Source: a bacterium (GTDB lineage: Bacteria > Zhuqueibacterota > Zhuqueibacteria > Zhuqueibacterales > Zhuqueibacteraceae). Taken from it: a DNA stretch of 64,000 nt. Positions 55,197 to 64,000 of the stretch are shown here, in pieces (positions within the stretch are counted from its first letter, which is position 1; the number at the start of each line of letters is the position of its first letter). A model generated the notes under the pieces. The model did not search any database. It worked only from the letters and a program-made list of their open reading frames with translations, and was not told the DNA's origin. Location of the stretch: the NCBI GenBank assembly GCA_023150945.1, contig JAKLJX010000003.1, forward strand, positions 225,164-289,163. Direction: 5' to 3'. The position numbers were made by a program, and so were the translations under genes.

Positions 55197-55655
55197 GTGA
55201 GCAACTTGTTTGCGAGGGAGGTACCCATCTCTACTCAAACCGAATCATCCCGGTCCCGGCCGACCGTGAATGGCCGCGACACGCGCGAGGTGTTACCCTC
55301 GCGCGAATTGGCGCGCAAGGCCGTCCGGCTGGCGCTCGAAAAAAAAGGCGGCGAGATCAAGCTGTTCGATTTGCGCAAGCTGACCAGCATTACCGACTTT
55401 TTTTTGATCTGCACCGGCAACACCGATACCCACGTGCAGGCGCTCGCCGATCACATTGTCGAACAGCTCGAATTGCAGCAGATCAAACCCTGGCACGTTG
55501 AAGGCCGCGAAAGCCTGCGCTGGGTGTTGATCGATTATGTCGACGTCGTGGTGCACATTTTTCAGCCGGAAGTGCGGGAGTTTTACGGCTTGGAGCGCCT
55601 GTGGGGCGACGCCGAAATCGAAGAATTCAATGACGAGGCCGGGGCGCCTTCCTGA
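55197..55655 (+). CDS. rsfS: Ribosome silencing factor RsfS
   Basis: 152 residues. The core LARKAVRLALEKKGGEIKLFDLRKLTSITDFFLICTGNTDTHVQALADHIVEQLE, then WVLIDYVDVVVHIFQPEVREFYGLERLWGDA, is typical of RsfS/Iojap. It binds L14 and blocks subunit joining in starvation. GTG 55197 adds about 36 residues before the core; relatives begin nearer the core, so a later start is possible. It starts 9 bp after the GT9 gene. Confidence 0.94.
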   Translation: MSNLFAREVPISTQTESSRSRPTVNGRDTREVLPSRELARKAVRLALEKKGGEIKLFDLRKLTSITDFFLICTGNTDTHVQALADHIVEQLELQQIKPWHVEGRESLRWVLIDYVDVVVHIFQPEVREFYGLERLWGDAEIEEFNDEAGAPS

Positions 55656-55704
55656 GGGCGCGAGGGCCGCGGCGAACCATGCCAGCAGCAAGGATTGAAA
55701 GACC

Positions 55705-57354
55705 ATGAACCTCAACGCGGAAAACTATCTCGAAGAAATCATTGCCGCCGCTCTCGCGCGGCTGGGCTGGCCGGCTGCGGCCATTGTCATCAACCGGCCG
55801 CGCCAGGAAGGCTTCGGCGATTTTGCCACGCCCCTGGCGATGAATCTCGCCAAGGCCATGAGGAAAGCGCCGAAAGCACTGGCGCAGGAGCTGCAGGCCG
55901 CGCTGGCGTACGATCCCGCAATCATCAGCCAGATCACGGTTGACGGCCCGGGCTTTCTCAATTTTCATTTTACCCCGGCCTACTGGCAGCAAGTGCTGGC
56001 GGCGGTGCTGCAGCAGCGCGAGGCGTTCGGCCAAAGCACCTGGGCGGCCGGCCAGCGAGTCAATCTCGAGTTTGTCAGTGCCAATCCCACCGGTCCGTTG
56101 AACGTCGTGAATGCGCGCGCTGCCTCCCTCGGCGACGTGCTGGCGAATCTGCTGCAGGCAGTGGGCGCGGCAGTGGTGCGCGAGTACTACATCAACGATG
56201 CCGGGCAGCGCGTGAAGGCGCTCGGCTATTCGATCAGTTCGCGCTACATGAATCTCTTCGAGATTGAGGAGCCTTTTCCGGAAGACGGTTATCACGGCGA
56301 TTATGTGCGGGATTTGGCGGTGCAGTTCCGCGAGGAATTCGGCGACCGCTTCGTGCCGCTGCCGCTGGAAGAGCGCGGCCGCGAATTCACCACGCTCGGT
56401 CTGGCGCGCATCATCGCCTCCCAGCGCCGCACGCTGTCCGAATTTCGCGTCAACTACGATGTTTGGTTCAGCGAGCAAAGTTTGTTGGAAAGCCGGCGCG
56501 AAGAAGAAGTGCTGCGCCTGCTGCGGGAACGCCAGGCGAGCTACGAGAAGGACGGCGCGGTTTGGTTCCGCTCCGCGCACTTCGGAGATGAGCAGGATCG
56601 GGTGCTGGTCAAGAAAGACGGTGAGCCGACGTACTTTCTCGGCGACATTGCCTATCACATGGACAAATTCCGGCGGGGCTTCAACCAGTTGTATGATCTC
56701 TGGGGGCCGGATCATCACGGCCACGTGGCGCGCATGAAGGCCGCGCTGGCCGCGCTCGGCTACCCGCCCGGCAGCTTCGACGTGCGGATCATCCAGCAGG
56801 TGAGTTTGCTGCGCGGCGGCGAGCTGGTGAAGATGTCGAAGCGCAGCGGCAACATCATCGAAATGCGCGAGCTGATCGATGAGGTCGGCGTCGATGCCGC
56901 CCGCTTTTTCTTTCTGATGCGCACGCTCGATTCGCCGATGGATTTCGATCTCGATCTCGCCAAGAAGCAAACCGATGAGAACCCGGTTTACTACGTGCAA
57001 TATGCCCACGCGCGCGTGTGCAACATCCTGGCGTATGCCGCGGAGCAGGGCCACGCCCTCAGCCGCGGCGGCGAGGTGAGCCGGCTGCGCGCTCCCGAGG
57101 AAATCGCGGTGCTGCGCAAGCTCTCCGAGTTCCCCGAGGCGGTGTCCAAGGCCGCCCGTTTTCTGGAGCCGCACCGGGTGACCAATTTTCTGCAGGAGAT
57201 GGCTGCGACGTTTCACCATTTCTACCAGAAACATCGCGTCGTCAGCCCGGAGGCCGATCTTACCCAGGCCCGCCTGCAACTGGTGGAGGGTGCACGTATT
57301 GTATTGGCAAACGCGTTGCGTCTGCTCAACGTGAGCGCGCCCGAGCGCATGTAG
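55705..57354 (+). CDS. argS: Arginyl-tRNA synthetase, HIGH motif variant
   Basis: 549 residues. An N-terminal Add-1 domain (about 1-90) is followed by the Rossmann core starting FVSANPTGPLNVVNARAASLGD. The class I HIGH position, usually HxGH, reads NVVN here. KMSKS appears as VKMSKRSGNIIEM. The DALR anticodon domain ends the protein (VSPEADLTQARLQLVEGARIVLANALRLLNV). ATG 55705 is preceded by a purine-rich AAGGA region. It should charge tRNA-Arg. Confidence 0.94.
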   Translation: MNLNAENYLEEIIAAALARLGWPAAAIVINRPRQEGFGDFATPLAMNLAKAMRKAPKALAQELQAALAYDPAIISQITVDGPGFLNFHFTPAYWQQVLAAVLQQREAFGQSTWAAGQRVNLEFVSANPTGPLNVVNARAASLGDVLANLLQAVGAAVVREYYINDAGQRVKALGYSISSRYMNLFEIEEPFPEDGYHGDYVRDLAVQFREEFGDRFVPLPLEERGREFTTLGLARIIASQRRTLSEFRVNYDVWFSEQSLLESRREEEVLRLLRERQASYEKDGAVWFRSAHFGDEQDRVLVKKDGEPTYFLGDIAYHMDKFRRGFNQLYDLWGPDHHGHVARMKAALAALGYPPGSFDVRIIQQVSLLRGGELVKMSKRSGNIIEMRELIDEVGVDAARFFFLMRTLDSPMDFDLDLAKKQTDENPVYYVQYAHARVCNILAYAAEQGHALSRGGEVSRLRAPEEIAVLRKLSEFPEAVSKAARFLEPHRVTNFLQEMAATFHHFYQKHRVVSPEADLTQARLQLVEGARIVLANALRLLNVSAPERM

Positions 57355-57488
57355 CGCCGGGCTGAATTGATTCTGCCAGCCCCGGTCTCTCCGGCAGGCG
57401 GCTGCGGCCCGGCCGGCCAGCGCTGCGCCGCAATCGCCGGCGCGGAGAGCATGCCTTTCTTCCCGGCGGATGACTCCACCTCCTGCAC

Positions 57489-57560
57489 GGTCATGCTGCC
57501 GGCATCTTTCCCGGCACCAGCACGGTTCTGCGGCTTGCGATGATTTTTCGCAGCATGACC
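57489..57560. repeat. 72-bp palindromic element with 11-bp inverted ends
   Basis: GGTCATGCTGC (57489-57499) is mirrored by GCAGCATGACC (57550-57560). The ends share GTCATGCTGC with the element at 34729-34841. Located between argS and the PfkB gene, in a stretch 57355-57637 without other features. Confidence 0.6.
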
Positions 57561-57637
57561 TGCGCGAGTGCGTCGATTGCACTGGAAGCGAAGCATGGCG
57601 AGCGGGGCTGTTTTTGTATCAAGAAAGGGTATTACGC

Positions 57638-58555
57638 ATGAGTCTCCTGGTCGTGGGTTCTCTTGGGCTGGATACGGTGGAGACCCCGTTCGGCAAAGCC
57701 ACCGATGTCATCGGCGGCACCGCCATCTTTTGCGGCGTCACCGCGAGCTATTTCACCACGGTGCGGCTGGTCGGCGTCGTGGGAGAGGATTTTCCCCAGG
57801 TCGAGATCGACTATTTCCGGCAGCGCGGCATCGATCTCAGCGGCCTGGAGATCAAACCCGGCAAGAGTTTTAGGTGGGGCGGCCGCTATCATCTCGATTT
57901 GAACATGCGCGACACGCTGTTCACGCACTTGAATGTGTTCGAGTCGTTTCGCCCCACGCTGCCCCCGCCATACCGCGACACGCCCTTCGTGTTTCTCGGC
58001 AACATCGGGCCGGAGTTGCAGCTCGAGGTGTTGAACCAGATGACCACGCCGCCGCGGCTGGTCTCACTCGACACGATGAACTACTGGATCGAGCGCACGC
58101 CGGAGGCGCTGAGCCGGGTGTTGCGCCACGTCGATGTGCTGCTGGTGAATGACTCGGAGGCGCGGCAGCTCGCGCGCGAAGCCAATCTCGTCAAGGCCTC
58201 GCGTTACATTCACGACCTGGGCCCCAAAACCATCATCATCAAAAAGGGCGAGCACGGCGCGCTCATGATTTCGCGCGGCAAATACTTCTGGGCGCCGGCC
58301 TACCCGTTGGAGAATGTGTTCGACCCCACCGGCGCGGGCGATACCTTTGCCGGCGGTTTCATGGGCTATCTGGCGCAGGCGGGCAGCATTGATGATCTCA
58401 CCCTGCGCCAGGCGGTGATCTACGGCAGCACCTTCGCCAGCTTCGTGGTCGAAGATTTCAGCCTGCGCCGCATCCGCAACCTCAGCCCGGAGGAAATCAC
58501 CCGGCGCTTCAACGAGTTTCACACCATGACGAGATTCACCACGCCGTGGGAGTAG
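57638..58555 (+). CDS. PfkB-family carbohydrate kinase
   Basis: 305 residues. Ribokinase fold: opening LVVGSLGLDTVETPFGKATDVIGGTAIF, then VRLVGVVGEDFP, and the anion-hole/catalytic-base motif DPTGAGDTFAGGFMG near residue 228. The substrate is not evident; relatives in FCB and Deltaproteobacteria are called sugar kinase or PfkB. ATG 57638 has AAAGGG upstream; the frame is open to 57470 across the palindromic element, which is not coding. Confidence 0.9.
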   Translation: MSLLVVGSLGLDTVETPFGKATDVIGGTAIFCGVTASYFTTVRLVGVVGEDFPQVEIDYFRQRGIDLSGLEIKPGKSFRWGGRYHLDLNMRDTLFTHLNVFESFRPTLPPPYRDTPFVFLGNIGPELQLEVLNQMTTPPRLVSLDTMNYWIERTPEALSRVLRHVDVLLVNDSEARQLAREANLVKASRYIHDLGPKTIIIKKGEHGALMISRGKYFWAPAYPLENVFDPTGAGDTFAGGFMGYLAQAGSIDDLTLRQAVIYGSTFASFVVEDFSLRRIRNLSPEEITRRFNEFHTMTRFTTPWE

Positions 58556-58571
58556 TTTCCCGCCGGTAAAC

Positions 58572-58610
58572 AAAAATCCCACAGAAGGACCACGGCCTCT
58601 TCTGTGGGAT
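58572..58610 (-). terminator. Intrinsic terminator after the DUF2911 gene
   Basis: On the minus strand ATCCCACAGAAG and CTTCTGTGGGAT (12 bp, perfect) are followed by TTTTTG. It lies 82 bp beyond the stop at 58692, between convergent genes. Confidence 0.8.
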
Positions 58611-58691
58611 GGCGTCTCGGAAAAAATCGAAGTCTGCCCTCCGCCCGACTGCGCGCTCTTCCGGGTTTGAGGCCGGGCGGGAGCGGCGGCT

Positions 58692-59291
58692 TTATTGCGC
58701 GGCCGGCGCACTCACTTTGAAATCCACCGACATGATGCTCGTGCCCCACATGGCTTTGAGCGTGCCGTCGGTTTCATTGTTGGCGACCACTGCGATGGTG
58801 AATCTCTCCACCGAATCGGGATTGACCGACATGGTCATCGGAATCGCGGCCAGGTCTTCGCCCGCCGGATAGTCATGCCCCCAGATGCCGGTTTTCTTGT
58901 TGAAAATCAGCTCCCACTGCTCGCCTGTCACTTTTTTCATCCACAGCGAATAACTGCCGCCCGGCACCACGGTTTCGCCGAAATGCAGATTGGCATCGGT
59001 TTTTATTTCTGTCGCTTCATTCATGCCCATGCGCCAAACCATGCCGTCGGTCGCCTGCGCCAGCATGTCGCGGCCTTTCAATTGCGGCCGGCCGTAGTCG
59101 ATGCTCACATTGAGCGCGCCGAAACTGGCGCTGGCGGTGCCGCGATCGCCTTCCGCCATCGTTTCCGCGGCCGGCTGGCCGGCGCTCATGCCGGCTTCGG
59201 CCTTTGGTTCTTCCTTTTTCGCGCACATGGTGAGCGCCAGCGCCAGCGTGAGCAACAGGCCGGCGCGCGCCAATTTGACGGGTGTCTTCAT
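58692..59291 (-). CDS. DUF2911-domain lipoprotein
   Basis: 199 residues. A lipobox-type signal LTLALALTMC is followed by a Lys/Glu-rich linker. The DUF2911 domain begins near residue 55 (ASFGALNVSIDYGRPQLKGRDML, GMVWRMGMNEATEI, VVPGGSYSLWMKK, WELIFNKKTGIWGHDY). The function of the domain is unknown; it is common in Bacteroidota and other FCB phyla. ATG 59291 is 8 nt from GAGGAG; ATG 59297 is too close to it. Confidence 0.88.
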   Translation of the reverse strand: MKTPVKLARAGLLLTLALALTMCAKKEEPKAEAGMSAGQPAAETMAEGDRGTASASFGALNVSIDYGRPQLKGRDMLAQATDGMVWRMGMNEATEIKTDANLHFGETVVPGGSYSLWMKKVTGEQWELIFNKKTGIWGHDYPAGEDLAAIPMTMSVNPDSVERFTIAVVANNETDGTLKAMWGTSIMSVDFKVSAPAAQ

Positions 59292-59346
59292 GAACATCTC
59301 TCCTCAAAATGACAATGGGACAAGAATCAGTTGTTTGGTCTCATGC

Positions 59347-59670
59347 TCATTTGGCGGGTTCGCCGGCTTCCACCGGCGGTTTGAAGCCGAAATCCTTGGC
59401 TTTCTGATCGCCGAACAATTTGATTTCACCGAACGCGCTTTCATATTTCTCGAGGTTTTCCTGCAGGGCGCGCACAAAGGATTTGGCATGCTGCGGCGTC
59501 ATGATGATGCGCGCCTGCACCCGCGCCTTGGGTGTCCCCGGAAAAAAGCGCACGAAGTCGATCACAAATTCCGCGGCGGTGTGATTGATGATGGCGAGAT
59601 TCGAGTAAATGCCCTCGGCTTCTTTTTCACCAAGTTCGATGTTGATCTGCTGCGGTATGCCGTTGCTCAT
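59347..59670 (-). CDS. DUF3467 protein
   Basis: 107 residues, soluble. The typical segments are EKEAEGIYSNLAIINHTAAEFVIDFVRFFPG, ARVQARIIMTPQHAKSFVRALQENLEKYES and FGEIK. DUF3467 proteins are small, widespread and without known function. TTGGAG precedes ATG 59670. It is upstream of the DUF2911 gene (55 bp), possibly co-transcribed, and divergent from polA. Confidence 0.9.
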   Translation of the reverse strand: MSNGIPQQINIELGEKEAEGIYSNLAIINHTAAEFVIDFVRFFPGTPKARVQARIIMTPQHAKSFVRALQENLEKYESAFGEIKLFGDQKAKDFGFKPPVEAGEPAK

Positions 59671-59915
59671 GGGTCAATCTCCAATGAAATGTCGGTGAAC
59701 GATACAGATTTCACGCTTGAGAGTCAAACGAAATGTCGCCGCCCCGCGCGCCTCGCGTGCTTTGCTGGGCGATCGTTCCCCTTCTCGCAATGGCATGCGG
59801 CACGCATCGTCCCGGCAGAAGCATCACTCCAACGTGTGATGATTCCTGGCAGCATGACGCCGCGATCACCTGCGCTCCTGGCCTCCCAGGCATTCTGCGC
59901 GGCAGGGATTGCAGG

Positions 59916-59944
59916 TTGACTTTTCAGGGATTTTGCCCTACATT
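59916..59944 (+). promoter_or_regulatory. Sigma70-type promoter of polA, giving a near-leaderless mRNA
   Basis: TTGACT (59916-59921) and TACATT (59939-59944) are 17 bp apart. A start 6-8 nt past the -10 would fall at 59950-59952, on or just before the polA ATG (59952). Confidence 0.5.
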
Positions 59945-59951
59945 CGCCGTC

Positions 59952-62684
<2,733 letters not shown>

Positions 62685-62735
62685 TCCCCGGCCTGCTGCC
62701 GGCATTTGAAACCATTCGCCGAGATTTCTTCAACT

Positions 62736-64000
62736 ATGTCCACCCCTCCCGCACAACTTGCCTCCGCTGCCGGCGCACAACCGGGCAGCGAGCTGGAGCA
62801 GTTGCAGGCCAAAGTCGCCAATCTCTCCAGCCTGATCGAGGTCAGCATCATCGTCAACAGCACGCTCGATCTCGACAATGTGTTGAGCCTGGTCATGGAA
62901 AAGGCACAGGCGGTGATGCAGGCGGAGGCCAGCTCGGTGATGTTGATCAATGAAGCCACCAACATGCTGGAGTGGGAGGTGGCGCTGGGCGAAGTCGGCG
63001 ACCAGGTGAAGGACAAGATTCACCTGCGCGTCGGCGAGGGCATTGCCGGCTGGGTGGCGCAAACCGGTGAGCCGCTGATCGTGCCGGACGTGAGCCAGGA
63101 CGCGCGCTTCTCCAAGAAAAGCGACGAAGTGACTGGCTTCCGCACGCGCTCGATCCTGGCGGCGCCGCTGAAAGTGCGCAACCGCATCATCGGCGTGGCG
63201 GAGGTGATCAATCCCGTCGGCGGCCGGAATTTCAGCAACGATGATCTGGAGCTGTTCTCGACGTTTTGCCGGCAAGTCGCGCTCGCCATCGAGAACGCGC
63301 GCAACCACCGCGCCATGCTCGAAAAGCAGAAGCTCGATCAACAGCTCGAAGCGGCGCGTACCATTCAAGAGAGTTTTCTGCCGCAGAAATTTCCGACGGA
63401 CGCGCGCAACCGCTTCAGCGTTGCGGCCAAGTCGGTGCCCGCCATTCAAATCGGCGGGGATTTCTATGATTTCGTCAACTGCAGCGAAGACGCGCTGGGT
63501 GTGGTGATGGGCGACGTTTCCGGCAAGGGCATGCCGGCCGCGCTTTACATGGCGCACCTGATGAGCGACTTTCGCATCTATTCCCAAACCGAGGCCCACC
63601 CGGCGGGCGTGCTGGAAACCATCAATCGCATTCTGGTGGAACGCGGCCGGCGCGGCATGTTCGTGACCCTGCAGTACATCCTGCTCGATCTCACCACCGG
63701 CCAGGTGGATTACGCCACCGGCGGGCATCTGCCGTTTCTGTGGCTGCGGCAGCACGGCCGCAAATCTGAATTCGTCGGCAAGGGCGGCGGCGCGCCGCTG
63801 GGCATTCTGGCGGAATCGCGTTTCGTGCAAAAATCGCTGCAACTCGCCGCCGGCGATTATCTCATCATCTTCACCGACGGCGTGGTGGAAGCCAAGAATC
63901 GCGACGCCAAACAATATTCCATGGAGCGGCTGAGCGCCACTCTGAAGCGGTCGTGGCCCTCGCCGCAGGCCCTGGTGGAGCATTTGATGCAAGACGTGCA
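62736..64000 (+). CDS. GAF-domain SpoIIE-type serine phosphatase (3' end outside window)
   Basis: 421 codons are visible. A short helical lead (LEQLQAKVANLSSLIEVS) is followed by a GAF domain at about 35-190 (SSVMLINEATNMLEWEVALGE, GEGIAGWVAQTGEPLIVPDV). A helical linker leads to the PP2C/SpoIIE domain (QIGGDFYDFV, VMGDVSGKGMPAALYM, YATGGHLPFLW, IIFTDGVVEA), whose metal-binding Asp residues are present. Such RsbU-like enzymes dephosphorylate STAS antagonists in partner-switch control. It starts 51 bp after polA at ATG 62736. No ribosome site is clear. Confidence 0.92.
   Translation, partial: MSTPPAQLASAAGAQPGSELEQLQAKVANLSSLIEVSIIVNSTLDLDNVLSLVMEKAQAVMQAEASSVMLINEATNMLEWEVALGEVGDQVKDKIHLRVGEGIAGWVAQTGEPLIVPDVSQDARFSKKSDEVTGFRTRSILAAPLKVRNRIIGVAEVINPVGGRNFSNDDLELFSTFCRQVALAIENARNHRAMLEKQKLDQQLEAARTIQESFLPQKFPTDARNRFSVAAKSVPAIQIGGDFYDFVNCSEDALGVVMGDVSGKGMPAALYMAHLMSDFRIYSQTEAHPAGVLETINRILVERGRRGMFVTLQYILLDLTTGQVDYATGGHLPFLWLRQHGRKSEFVGKGGGAPLGILAESRFVQKSLQLAAGDYLIIFTDGVVEAKNRDAKQYSMERLSATLKRSWPSPQALVEHLMQDV

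Noticed and set aside
59733-59951. 73-residue N-terminal extension of DNA polymerase I with a lipobox-like segment
   Set aside because: The extension contains the predicted promoter and overlaps a palindromic-element end; a lipoprotein signal on a DNA polymerase makes no sense. ATG 59952 starts the conserved core.

Overview
The window is a GC-rich bacterial chromosome segment with ordinary house-keeping gene density and no phage, plasmid or CRISPR content. The mix points to a Gram-negative member of the FCB superphylum, something like candidate division KSB1 or Calditrichota. The evidence is a PorV/PorQ-family outer-membrane protein, a TonB receptor with a carboxypeptidase-like N-terminal domain, large secreted proteins with FlgD-like or type IX-like C-terminal domains, an OprO/P-type porin, a GT9 heptosyltransferase, and an inositol-lipid gene pair. 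The lineage is an inference; no rRNA gene is present.

Region 1-14.1 kb is a phosphate island. In order it holds a secreted beta-helix protein (minus strand, partial), a STAS/receiver pair (minus strand), then ppx, phoB, phoR, a phosphate-type porin, phoU, a PhoU fused to an inactive LMW-phosphatase-like domain, pstS, pstC, pstA, pstB1 and pstB2. Four arrays of 11-bp-spaced repeats (core TTCTTAAY) lie upstream of the beta-helix gene, ppx-phoB-phoR, the porin and phoU. They look like Pho boxes for the local PhoB. The two PstB proteins are complementary half-mutants. PstB1 keeps LSGGQ but has lost the Q-loop Gln and switch His; PstB2 keeps Walker A/B, Gln and His but has lost LSGGQ. This predicts an obligate asymmetric heterodimer with one working ATP site. 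Together with the PhoU fusion it is the most unusual system in the window.

Region 14.2-31.6 kb is mostly plus-strand: tRNA-Val(CAC), proS behind a promoter-terminator leader, era, an aldehyde dehydrogenase, rsmI, a CDP-alcohol phosphatidyltransferase beside inositol-3-phosphate synthase (inositol phospholipid synthesis), a MATE exporter, tmk, a membrane protein, a CtpA-like protease and pyruvate phosphate dikinase.

Region 31.6-50.5 kb is minus-strand and repeat-rich: 3-hydroxyacyl-CoA dehydrogenase, 5-formyl-THF cyclo-ligase, an L7Ae-like protein, gpmA, then a block of surface proteins (PorV-like, a 1142-aa secreted protein, a TonB receptor, a 1056-aa FG-GAP protein) and mtnA. Between them lie inverted hexamer arrays, inverted heptamer arrays flanking a four-helix-bundle (S23-type) gene, a cluster of 71-bp palindromic repeats around a GIY-YIG gene, and a 94-bp tandem array.

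Region 50.7-64 kb is plus-strand again: polyprenyl synthase, apbE, UDP-glucuronate decarboxylase, a GT9 glycosyltransferase, rsfS, argS, a PfkB kinase, two small minus-strand genes (DUF2911 lipoprotein, DUF3467), polA, and a GAF-SpoIIE phosphatase cut by the window edge.
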